Positions 1 through 5,346 of a DNA stretch of 5,346 bases are shown one piece after another. A program made the translations under genes and the position numbers. The DNA is from an uncultured Desulfovibrionaceae bacterium. GTDB taxonomy: Bacteria > Desulfobacterota > Desulfovibrionia > Desulfovibrionales > Desulfovibrionaceae. Position 1 is the first letter of the stretch, and every line of letters starts with the position of its first letter. The notes under the pieces are model-generated. The model had not been told where the DNA came from, did not search any database, and was given only the letters and a program-made list of their open reading frames with translations. The DNA lies in contig CAMTOM010000127.1 in NCBI GenBank assembly GCA_947074125.1, positions 1 to 5,346 of the forward strand. Reading direction: 5' to 3'.

Positions 1-1
1 A

Positions 2-649
2 ACCATCCGCGATATTTTACAGCAGCATCTTCCAGAAACGTTGCGTTTTTTCCTTCTCAGCAAACACTACAGAACGCCTGTTGATTTTACTGACACCAGT
101 ATGGAAGAAGCAGAAAAAGCACAAAAGCGCATTTATGAATGTTTTTGGGAAGCGGAAAAAGCTCTAGAAAGCCGTTCCAATTGGAAAAAAAGTCCTGTCC
201 CTGCTGAAATTCTTGATGAATACAATACACTTCAGACCGCTTTTAACGATGCTCTTGAAGATGACCTGAATACAGCCTCCGCTATCGGACATATTTTTGC
301 CATGGTACGTCTTATCAATCGTCTTTTGGAAGACAAGACGCTGAAAGCCTCGGAACAAACAAAAGCACTTCTGGAAACGTTCCTGAGCAGCCGAAAAACA
401 TGGACAGATATTCTTGGTTTGTTTGGTCAGGAAAGCGCTGCCTTTCTGACAGACCTTCGTAACATTCAAGCGAAGCGACTGGATATTGACCTCGCAACAG
501 TAGAGCGCCTCCTTAACGAACGTGCTACAGCACGCGCCGCAAAAGACTTTGCCCGCTCTGATGCCATTCGCGATGAACTCCTTGCCTTGGGAGTAGCGGT
601 CAAAGATGGAACAGAAGGAGCCAGTTGGGATATCGCGCTCAGGAAATAA
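2..649 (+). CDS. cysS: Cysteinyl-tRNA synthetase, C-terminal part (5' truncated by window edge)
   Basis: Class I aminoacyl-tRNA synthetase that attaches cysteine to tRNA-Cys in the cytoplasm. The frame is open from base 2, and 215 residues plus a TAA stop (647-649) are visible. The first residues, TIRDIL, are those that follow the KMSKS-loop segment in this family, so the Rossmann catalytic domain, zinc site and KMSKS loop lie upstream of the window. Visible residues 15-30 (RFFLLSKHYRTPVDFT) are the hallmark junction into the DALR helical domain. The helices over about residues 30-140 (including EDDLNTASAIGHIFAM) continue it. The last ~37 residues contain the typical KDFARSDAIRDEL helix and GVAVKDG.. 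SWDI end. The internal TTG at 41 is not the start. The gene is followed after 6 bases by the M48 protease. No missing or odd residue is seen in this part, and the identity is secure. Confidence 0.96.
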   Translation, partial: TIRDILQQHLPETLRFFLLSKHYRTPVDFTDTSMEEAEKAQKRIYECFWEAEKALESRSNWKKSPVPAEILDEYNTLQTAFNDALEDDLNTASAIGHIFAMVRLINRLLEDKTLKASEQTKALLETFLSSRKTWTDILGLFGQESAAFLTDLRNIQAKRLDIDLATVERLLNERATARAAKDFARSDAIRDELLALGVAVKDGTEGASWDIALRK

Positions 650-655
650 AAGATA

Positions 656-2110
656 ATGGACAACCCTCCCGTCCTTTCTCATGTCGCATCCTCTTCATCC
701 AGATTCCGAAACATCTGTCATGGAATCGTGGCGTCTCTTTGTATGGGAAGTCTGCTTCTGTCACCCCTTGCTACAGTCTCGCATGCCGCAGCAGGTATTC
801 ATTTGGGTGGCGTCAGCATCAAAGACGAAAATGAAATGGGAGAAAAGTTTGAGAGCATGCTTCGGGCACACCTCTCAATGATTGAAGATCCCGAAGTCAC
901 ACGCTACCTTACTGGTATTGTCGAAAGAATCGTCAAAGTTGTGCCACCACAGCCTTTCACATTCAGAACAGCCGCCATCCTGCATAATTCCATGAATGCT
1001 TTTGCTGTTCCTGGCGGGCGTGTTTTTGTTTTCAGTGGTCTCGTAATGAATTTTGACACAGAAGAAGAACTGGCGGGAGTACTCGCCCATGAAATCGCGC
1101 ATGTCACACAGCGTCACGTTGCGGCGGGAATCGAGCGTTCACAAGTTCTGACACTGGGTACTCTGCTACTTGCCGCAGCTGGTGTTGCTCTGGCAGGTGC
1201 AGGGGGCGGCGCACTGGCATTAACGGCAGGACAGTCAGCAGCTCTTAAATACAGTCGTATTGACGAAAACGATGCTGACAATATGGGCTACCAGTATCTT
1301 GTCAAAGCAGGATATGCCCCTCAGGGAATGGCAGAAAGCTTTAAAAAAATACGCCAAAAAAGCTGGATGGCCGGCTCTCAGGTACCCACATATCTTTCGA
1401 CACATCCTGATATTGGCGACCGTATTACCCAGATCAGTGCCCGCGTCCAAAGCGCCACTCAGGAAGTACGTAATCGTAAAGAAGACCCTCGTGCTTTTTT
1501 GCGGGTAAAGACACTTCTCTGGGCACGTTATGGTGAGCCTCAAACCGCACTGCACATGTTTGATGGCAAAAACATCCCCTCCTGCCTTGCCACTATGGGC
1601 AAAGGAGTGGTTCACGCACGTCAAAACAGCGTCACAGAGGCACGAAAAGAATTTGACCAGGCAGTAACCTGCGCTCCGGAAGATCCGCTCATACTGCGAG
1701 AAGCAGGTACATTCCATTATCAAAAAGGCGATCTGCGCCTTGCCGAAGAATTGCTCAATAAGGCCATCCGTCTGGATTCCCGCGACTATATGGCACAGTT
1801 CTATCTGGCTCGCCTTCTCAATGATACTGACCGTGCCACACAGGCCATCCCTTACTATATTGATGTACTGCGTTATGTACCTGAAGACAAGGAAGTACAT
1901 GAGGCCTATGCACGTTCGCTAGGGAAAAGCGGTAAAACATTTCTGGCCTATCTGCATCTTGCCTATGCCGCTCTCTATGGCAAAGAAAAACGCAAAACAG
2001 AAAAATATTTTGCCCAGGCTAAAGGAATGCCCAAAAGCGCACAGGAACAAAAAGAGCTTTCTCGCTTTGAAGAGCGCTATAACGAACGAAAAAAACTCTG
2101 GAAATGGTGA
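656..2110 (+). CDS. Exported M48 family zinc metalloprotease with TPR repeats (BepA-like)
   Basis: A 484-residue protein. Residues 1-44 read as a signal peptide: Arg17 and Arg19, a hydrophobic core at about 23-40 and an AxA-like site near SHA-AA (42-46). No lipobox cysteine is placed suitably, so a soluble or peripheral periplasmic protein is inferred. The peptidase domain spans about 55-265: HEIAH at 145-149 supplies two zinc histidines and the catalytic Glu146. Glu204 in ENDAD is the likely third ligand, and His250 in STHP matches the conserved downstream histidine of BepA-type enzymes. A hydrophobic Ala/Gly-rich stretch at about 163-195 lies between the zinc motifs, as in relatives. TPR-like helices fill about 310-445. 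Family members such as BepA act in outer-membrane protein assembly and degradation; that role here is inference. The ATG at 656 is preferred because it includes the positive n-region. AGGA at 641-644 is a distant possible Shine-Dalgarno sequence. Only two cysteines (310, 339) remain in the mature protein. Confidence 0.9.
   Translation: MDNPPVLSHVASSSSRFRNICHGIVASLCMGSLLLSPLATVSHAAAGIHLGGVSIKDENEMGEKFESMLRAHLSMIEDPEVTRYLTGIVERIVKVVPPQPFTFRTAAILHNSMNAFAVPGGRVFVFSGLVMNFDTEEELAGVLAHEIAHVTQRHVAAGIERSQVLTLGTLLLAAAGVALAGAGGGALALTAGQSAALKYSRIDENDADNMGYQYLVKAGYAPQGMAESFKKIRQKSWMAGSQVPTYLSTHPDIGDRITQISARVQSATQEVRNRKEDPRAFLRVKTLLWARYGEPQTALHMFDGKNIPSCLATMGKGVVHARQNSVTEARKEFDQAVTCAPEDPLILREAGTFHYQKGDLRLAEELLNKAIRLDSRDYMAQFYLARLLNDTDRATQAIPYYIDVLRYVPEDKEVHEAYARSLGKSGKTFLAYLHLAYAALYGKEKRKTEKYFAQAKGMPKSAQEQKELSRFEERYNERKKLWKW
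2106..2110 (+). promoter_or_regulatory. Ribosome binding site supporting hslV start at 2116
   Basis: GGTGA sits 5 bases before ATG 2116 and overlaps the stop codon of the M48 protease gene. Ribosomes ending the protease would be placed directly on the hslV start, which suggests translational coupling. It is a one-mismatch Shine-Dalgarno match, and the competing ATG at 2104 has no properly spaced site. Confidence 0.5.
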
Positions 2111-2115
2111 ATCTT

Positions 2116-2652
2116 ATGCTGGATGCGCATGCAACCACTATTCTTGCCGTCAAATCAGGAAATACCGTCGCCATGGCTGGCGATGGTCAGGTTACTCTCG
2201 GACAGAGTATTGTTATGAAACATACGGCTCGCAAAGTTCGTCGCCTGTATCATGGGAAAATTCTTGCAGGCTTTGCCGGAGCTACGGCTGATGCTTTCAC
2301 CCTCTTTGAGCGATTTGAAGCAAAGCTTGAAGAAATGCACGGAAATCTCCTGCGCGCTGCCGTAGAAATGGCCAAAGACTGGCGCAAGGATAAATATCTC
2401 CAAAAACTGGAAGCCATGCTACTGCTCGCTGACAGCTCGCATATCCTTCTGCTTTCTGGCACAGGTGATGTTATTGAACCTGATGACGGTCTTGCAGCTA
2501 TTGGAAGTGGTGGCGCCTACGCCCTTGCTGCTGCCAGAGCACTGGCACGTCATAGCGATCTTGATTCTGAAGGTATTGTACGGGAAGCTATGGGCATTGC
2601 AGCGGATTTATGCGTATTTACCAATCACAATCTTACGGTTGAAGTATTGTGA
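2116..2652 (+). CDS. hslV: ATP-dependent protease subunit HslV (ClpQ)
   Basis: Proteolytic subunit of the cytoplasmic HslUV (ClpQY) protease, a proteasome-beta-like N-terminal threonine hydrolase working with the HslU unfoldase. The mature enzyme should begin at the first Thr of TTILAV, with AGDGQVTLGQ and the lysine-containing KVRRLY strand following as in the family. FAGATADAFTLFERFE, the AKDWR helix, IGSGGAYALAAARAL and the TNHNLTVE end are further family hallmarks. I chose ATG 2116, which gives 178 residues with a 6-residue propeptide (MLDAHA), because GGTGA at 2106-2110 lies 5 bases upstream. An in-frame ATG at 2104 gives 182 residues and overlaps the protease stop, but has only GGAA directly against it. 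The last bases overlap the ispE GTG start. No hslU follows in this window, so its partner must be encoded elsewhere. Identity is secure; the exact start is about 65% sure. Confidence 0.95.
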   Translation: MLDAHATTILAVKSGNTVAMAGDGQVTLGQSIVMKHTARKVRRLYHGKILAGFAGATADAFTLFERFEAKLEEMHGNLLRAAVEMAKDWRKDKYLQKLEAMLLLADSSHILLLSGTGDVIEPDDGLAAIGSGGAYALAAARALARHSDLDSEGIVREAMGIAADLCVFTNHNLTVEVL

Positions 2653-3614
2653 CCGCTCTGCGCGAAACAGTTTCTTCTGGTTGCAAGGTCAACCTCTATC
2701 TGCGTATCACAGGGAAGCGTCCAGATGGCTATCATGAACTGGATTCTCTGTTCTGGCCTCTTAAAGACCCTTCTGATACCCTGACATTTACCCTGTCTCC
2801 TGCATCATCTTCTCATGAAGAAAAGAAGAAAGATGCCCTCCCCCTGCATTTTTCCTGTAGTGATCAGACAATACATCCTGCAAAAAATACGGTGACGACA
2901 GCATACCGACTCTTTTCCCAAAAAACAGGATTTTCTCCAGCACTGCATATACACCTTGAAAAACAGGTTCCTTCCGGCGCGGGTCTTGGGGGAGGCAGTG
3001 CCAATGCCGCCGCTGTTTTGCGTTATCTGAACACACGGGCACCAGTGCCCCTCTCAGAAAAAGAACTGGCGCATCTGGCACTGAACACTGGCGCTGATGT
3101 GCCTTTTTTCCTGCATGACTGTCCCTGCCGTGTTCGCGGTATCGGGGAGGATATTTTACCGCTGGCAACAAATCTATTACAAGGCTGGACACTGCTGCTT
3201 CTGTGTCCTGATATTCATGTTGCGACATCATGGGCTTATGCGGCATGGGACGCGGCTTCTCCTTCTTCATCTCCTCCTCTTTCGCCATGGGAATTTTCTG
3301 ATACAGAAAGGGAAGCAGAACATAATTCCGAAGAAAAGGAAGCGTCTGCCCACTTGACAAGCAGCGCAAGTGTCGATAAGAGAACAAACCTTCATCGGGT
3401 ATGCTGTTATAATGATTTTGAAGAGTCAGTATTCGCAGCCTTCCCGAAGCTGAGAACATACAAAGAAGAACTGTTGCGCCTGGGAGCTCAGGCAGCAGTC
3501 ATGAGCGGTAGTGGTTCAAGCCTGGTCGCTCTGTTTCGTGATGCCAGACAGGCTGCGGTGACAGTGGAACACTTTGTATCGGATATACCACACCTGTCTC
3601 TCAGGCAGTTGTGA
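2649..3614 (+). CDS. ispE: 4-diphosphocytidyl-2-C-methyl-D-erythritol kinase (GHMP kinase)
   Basis: ATP-dependent kinase that phosphorylates the 2-hydroxyl of CDP-methylerythritol in the MEP (non-mevalonate) isoprenoid pathway. It is a 321-residue cytoplasmic protein, longer than the roughly 280-290 residues common in the family. Lys13 in KVNLYLRITG and Asp150 in GADVPFF match the catalytic Lys/Asp pair. The GHMP glycine-rich ATP loop is PSGAGLGGGSANAAA at 108-122, and motif 3 is MSGSGSSLVALF at 285-296. NDFEESVF at 255-262 is also typical. The extra length lies mainly at about 202-252, a Ser/Pro- then Glu-rich segment, with a smaller charged insertion at about 51-64. The start is a GTG sharing GTGA with the hslV stop, so translation is probably coupled. 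The stop is 6 bases before tRNA-Gln, and the end of the gene forms part of a terminator-like hairpin. Function is secure because all catalytic motifs are intact. Confidence 0.95.
   Translation: MTALRETVSSGCKVNLYLRITGKRPDGYHELDSLFWPLKDPSDTLTFTLSPASSSHEEKKKDALPLHFSCSDQTIHPAKNTVTTAYRLFSQKTGFSPALHIHLEKQVPSGAGLGGGSANAAAVLRYLNTRAPVPLSEKELAHLALNTGADVPFFLHDCPCRVRGIGEDILPLATNLLQGWTLLLLCPDIHVATSWAYAAWDAASPSSSPPLSPWEFSDTEREAEHNSEEKEASAHLTSSASVDKRTNLHRVCCYNDFEESVFAAFPKLRTYKEELLRLGAQAAVMSGSGSSLVALFRDARQAAVTVEHFVSDIPHLSLRQL
3405..3413 (+). promoter_or_regulatory. Candidate internal promoter, extended -10, within ispE
   Basis: TGTTATAAT is an exact extended -10 element (TGn plus the full TATAAT consensus). 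No good -35 lies 16-18 bases upstream (CAAACC at the 17-base spacing), but extended -10 promoters can work without one. Initiation near 3420 would transcribe tRNA-Gln, prs and rplY without the upstream genes. Caution: part of the motif encodes the family-conserved Asn-Asp of IspE, so it may be coincidence. Confidence 0.3.
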
Positions 3615-3621
3615 TTTTTTT
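3589..3621 (+). terminator. Terminator-like hairpin at the end of ispE, abutting tRNA-Gln
   Basis: CACACCTG (3589-3596) can pair with CAGTTGTG (3606-3613) in seven of eight positions around a 9-base loop. An alternative fold pairs CCTG with CAGG in the centre and CACA with TGTG outside, leaving a 4-base bulge. After one A come seven T (3615-3621), the last being the first base of the tRNA. This is the shape of an intrinsic terminator, but the stem is imperfect and only half G+C. It may be weak or partly read through. The stem lies in the last ispE codons and includes the stop. Confidence 0.35.
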
Positions 3622-3695
3622 GGGGTGTAGCCAAGCGGTACGGCAACGGGTTTTGATTCCGTCATTCGAAGGTTCAAGTCCTTCCACCCCAGCCA
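3621..3695 (+). tRNA. tRNA-Gln (anticodon UUG), CCA encoded
   Basis: A complete cloverleaf. The acceptor stem TGGGGTG (3621-3627) pairs perfectly with CACCCCA (3685-3691). The D stem is GCC/GGC (3630-3632, 3642-3644). The anticodon stem ACGGG/TCCGT (3646-3650, 3658-3662) closes with one G-U, and the loop TTTTGAT puts anticodon TTG at 3653-3655, reading CAA. The variable loop is 3663-3667. The T stem GAAGG/CCTTC encloses TTCAAGT (3673-3679). The discriminator is G73 at 3692, followed by genomically encoded CCA (3693-3695). The U1-A72 pair and G73 are usual glutamine identity features. It begins 6 bases after ispE and precedes prs on the same strand, so it may be cut from a longer mRNA or driven by the candidate promoter in ispE. 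Confidence 0.97.
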
Positions 3696-3708
3696 TTTTC
3701 GCCTCTCT

Positions 3709-3728
3709 TTTGCTCCTTGGGGAACAAA
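3709..3728 (+). other. Weak hairpin in the leader between tRNA-Gln and prs
   Basis: TTTGCTCC (3709-3716) and GGAACAAA (3721-3728) pair at seven of eight positions (one C/A mismatch) around a TTGG tetraloop. No T tract follows, so it is not an intrinsic terminator. It may simply be a structured spacer or a signal for processing or stability of the prs 5' end. The rest of the 84-base gap holds an imperfect 10-base tandem repeat (3745-3764) and the prs ribosome binding site. Confidence 0.25.
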
Positions 3729-3769
3729 GCGCGACGAACTTCACTTTTGACTGGTTTTGAACAGAAGGC

Positions 3770-3773
3770 AAGG
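3770..3773 (+). promoter_or_regulatory. Ribosome binding site supporting prs start at 3780
   Basis: AAGG lies 6 bases before ATG 3780, with a second purine run AGAAGG at 3763-3768. This decides against the upstream in-frame TTG at 3717, which has no site and would add 21 residues not typical of the family. Confidence 0.55.
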
Positions 3774-3779
3774 CAAACC

Positions 3780-4727
3780 ATGTTCAGCGACCTGAAGATC
3801 GTGACCGGCTCAGCCAATCCAGAGCTGGCAACAGCAATCTGCAACCATTTAGGCTGTCAGCTCACGCCAACAATGACGACGACATTCAGCGATGGTGAAT
3901 TGCGTATTGAAATTGGCGATAATGTGCGCGGTGATGATGTTTTTGTGGTGCAGCCCACCTGCCCACCACAAGTAAATAAAAATGTGATGCAGCTATGCCT
4001 TATGCTGGACGCCCTCAAACGGGCCAGCGCCGCACGCATCACAGCGGTAATCCCTTATTATGGCTATGCCCGCCAGGACAGAAAGGTGAGCCCGCGCGCC
4101 CCTATCAGCGCAAAAATGGTAGCAGATTTTATCAGTGCGGCAGGCGCACAGCGTGTGGTCACTGTAGACCTTCACGCAGGACAGATTCAAGGATACTTTG
4201 ACTGTCCGGTAGACAACCTCTACGCCTCACTGGTGATGCTGGAGCAACTGCACCAGTATCCTGCCGAAAATCTGGTTGTGGTTTCTCCTGATGCTGGCGG
4301 TGTGGAGCGCGCTCGTGCCTGTGCCAAGCGTCTCAATTGTTCACTCGCTATTGTGGACAAACGGCGCGACAAACCCAACCAGGCGCAGGCCATGCATGTT
4401 ATCGGTGACGTTGAAGGCAAAACAGCCATCATCGTGGACGATATGATCGATACCGCAGGTACGCTTTGCGCAGGTGCTGAAGTGCTTTTGAAATATGGTG
4501 CGACAAGAATTATCGCTTGCGCCACACATGGTGTTCTTTCTGGTCCAGCTATTGATCGCATCAATGCGACAGAAGCTCTGAATGAAGTGCTTATTACGGA
4601 CACTATTCCACAGAATGACAAGCAAGCCCGCTGCAAAAAACTCCATGTTGTTTCAGTGGCTGCCCTTCTGGGAAAAACGATTCATAATATACATACAGGC
4701 TCATCTGTGAGCGTACTTTTTACCTAA
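3780..4727 (+). CDS. prs: Ribose-phosphate pyrophosphokinase (PRPP synthetase)
   Basis: Makes PRPP from ribose 5-phosphate and ATP in the cytoplasm, feeding purine, pyrimidine, NAD, histidine and tryptophan synthesis. It has 315 residues, the standard length for class I bacterial PRPP synthetases. The N-terminal domain begins with KIVTGSANPELA and carries FSDGE at 36-40. VIPYYGYARQDRK (90-102) and the metal-binding VDLHAGQIQGYF (129-140, including His132) follow. DAGGVERA is at 171-178, and the flexible catalytic loop KRRDKPNQAQAM is at 194-205. The PRPP-binding loop IVDDMIDTAGT is at 218-228, and ATHGVLSG is at 248-255. All key motifs are intact. The ATG at 3780 is supported by AAGG at 3770-3773 and by family length. 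The gene lies 84 bases after tRNA-Gln and 56 before rplY; the prs-rplY pairing is common in bacteria. No terminator is seen after it, so read-through into rplY is likely. Confidence 0.97.
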   Translation: MFSDLKIVTGSANPELATAICNHLGCQLTPTMTTTFSDGELRIEIGDNVRGDDVFVVQPTCPPQVNKNVMQLCLMLDALKRASAARITAVIPYYGYARQDRKVSPRAPISAKMVADFISAAGAQRVVTVDLHAGQIQGYFDCPVDNLYASLVMLEQLHQYPAENLVVVSPDAGGVERARACAKRLNCSLAIVDKRRDKPNQAQAMHVIGDVEGKTAIIVDDMIDTAGTLCAGAEVLLKYGATRIIACATHGVLSGPAIDRINATEALNEVLITDTIPQNDKQARCKKLHVVSVAALLGKTIHNIHTGSSVSVLFT

Positions 4728-4772
4728 CAACATTGATTTTGAAAATTTCCCGCACAATAGCGGTATCCAGGA

Positions 4773-4777
4773 AGGAG
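4773..4777 (+). promoter_or_regulatory. Strong Shine-Dalgarno site of rplY
   Basis: AGGAG lies 6 bases before ATG 4784, inside the purine run AAGGAGAGG (4772-4780). It is the best ribosome binding site in the window, as expected for a highly translated ribosomal protein, and it fixes the start. Confidence 0.8.
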
Positions 4778-4783
4778 AGGATC

Positions 4784-5346
4784 ATGAGCATTAGCACCAG
4801 TCTGTCTGTTGAAACGCGTCAGAAGTTCGGCAAAGGGAACAATCGCCGTCTGCGCTCTGAAAAGTTTGTTCCCGGTGTTTTTTATACCGCACAGGGAGAA
4901 AACATTCCTGTTCAGATTCCTGCCCTGCCTTTGGAAAAAGCCTATCAGCAGGTCGGCACAACTACCGTTTTCAATCTGGAAATCAGCGATAACGGTAGCG
5001 TCAGCACCCATCCTGTTTTCTTCTGGCAGGTACAGCGCCATCCCTACAAAAAAGCGTTCACTCACATTGACTTCTATGGTGTTGATCTGGACAAGCAGAT
5101 CAAGGTAAAAGTCCCTGTGAAATTTGTTGGCGTTTCTTCTGGTGTTAAACTTGGTGGTCGCCTGGAAACATACCGCGAAACCCTCCATTTGAAGGGAAAG
5201 CCAATGGAAATTCCCAGCGAAGTCATCATTGATGTCTCCAATATGCGTATCAACAGCTCTATCTCTGTGACAGATATCCAGATCCCTGACAATGGGAGCG
5301 CGATATACGACAGCAACATCGCTATGATCAGCGTCACTTCGAAAGA
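4784..5346 (+). CDS. rplY: 50S ribosomal protein L25/general stress protein Ctc (3' end cut by window)
   Basis: Binds 5S rRNA in the large ribosomal subunit. The frame is open from ATG 4784 to the window edge, giving 187 complete codons and no stop. This is the long two-domain Ctc/TL5 form, not the ~94-residue form of E. coli. The N-terminal 5S-binding domain (about 1-95) starts MSISTSLSVETRQKFGKG and contains the FVPGVFY strand (usual form IPAVLYG). The junction HIDFYGVDLDKQIKVKVPV (about 94-112) is a clear family signature and leads into the C-terminal beta domain with FVGVSSGVKLGG and EIPSEVIIDVS. The usual long-form length is about 190-220 residues, so only a few to some tens of residues should be missing. 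It follows prs by 56 bases with a strong ribosome binding site and no clear terminator between. In many bacteria pth comes next, but that cannot be seen here. Confidence 0.94.
   Translation, partial: MSISTSLSVETRQKFGKGNNRRLRSEKFVPGVFYTAQGENIPVQIPALPLEKAYQQVGTTTVFNLEISDNGSVSTHPVFFWQVQRHPYKKAFTHIDFYGVDLDKQIKVKVPVKFVGVSSGVKLGGRLETYRETLHLKGKPMEIPSEVIIDVSNMRINSSISVTDIQIPDNGSAIYDSNIAMISVTSK

Noticed and set aside
1053..1081. TTGACA as a -35 box within the M48 gene
   Set aside because: No -10-like hexamer lies 15-19 bases downstream (the region reads GGCGGGAGTACT).
1235..1900. Antisense open frame of 221 residues opposite the M48 protease
   Set aside because: It lies wholly within a gene with clear motifs. 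Its translation is rich in Cys, Phe and Ile with no recognisable domain, as expected for a shadow frame.
2788..3459. Antisense open frame of 223 residues opposite ispE
   Set aside because: It is a shadow of a well-supported kinase gene. No domain is recognised and no start signal is seen.
3673..3695. tRNA-Gln 3' end as an attachment site for an integrated element
   Set aside because: No second copy of the tRNA 3' end, no integrase and no compositional break are seen. The gene beyond it is prs, a housekeeping gene.
3717..3779. In-frame TTG extension of prs by 21 residues
   Set aside because: It has no ribosome binding site, the extension has no family resemblance, and the ATG at 3780 gives the standard 315 residues with AAGG at good spacing.
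4733..4760. Possible rplY promoter (TTGATT with ACAATA)
   Set aside because: The spacing is only 15 bases and neither hexamer is a close match. Read-through from prs is enough to explain expression.
4724..5188. Antisense open frame opposite rplY
   Set aside because: The + strand frame has a strong ribosome binding site and the L25 signature. The reverse frame shows no family resemblance.
1..5346. Previously undescribed system, mobile element, CRISPR or defence locus
   Set aside because: Every long frame with coding signs matches a known housekeeping or protease family, and the gaps are short. Nothing in the window calls for a new system.

Overview
The window is a stretch of bacterial chromosome in which every gene I can support lies on the + strand. 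They are tightly packed housekeeping and protein-quality genes. In order: the 3' end of cysS (cysteinyl-tRNA synthetase), an exported M48 zinc metalloprotease with TPR repeats, hslV (peptidase subunit of the HslUV protease), ispE (MEP-pathway kinase), a tRNA-Gln(UUG), prs (ribose-phosphate pyrophosphokinase), and the 5' part of rplY (ribosomal protein L25/Ctc), which runs off the right edge.

The gene order, and protein features such as the long Ctc-type L25 and the short HslV propeptide, fit a sulfate-reducer-type member of Desulfovibrionaceae (Desulfobacterota). The base composition looks close to balanced, lower than in many Desulfovibrio species. This assignment comes from remembered family resemblance, not from a search, and I cannot name a genus.

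Layout: cysS ends at 649 and the protease starts 6 bases later. The protease stop (2110) overlaps or nearly touches the hslV start, and hslV and ispE share a GTGA overlap. This looks like one translationally coupled unit from cysS to ispE. The tRNA begins 6 bases after the ispE stop, inside the same transcriptional direction. An 83-84 base leader separates the tRNA from prs, and 56 bases separate prs from rplY. The genes link tRNA charging, cell-envelope and cytoplasmic proteolysis, isoprenoid precursor synthesis, PRPP supply and translation. They look like a growth-linked cluster more than a single pathway.

I found no mobile element, CRISPR array, toxin-antitoxin pair, defence gene or obviously novel system. 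The points most worth checking are around the tRNA: a terminator-like hairpin whose T tract runs into the first base of the tRNA, and an exact extended -10 promoter motif inside ispE. Protein-level points are a long low-complexity insertion in IspE, the true start and propeptide of HslV with no hslU beside it, and a lone cysteine pair in the mature M48 protease.
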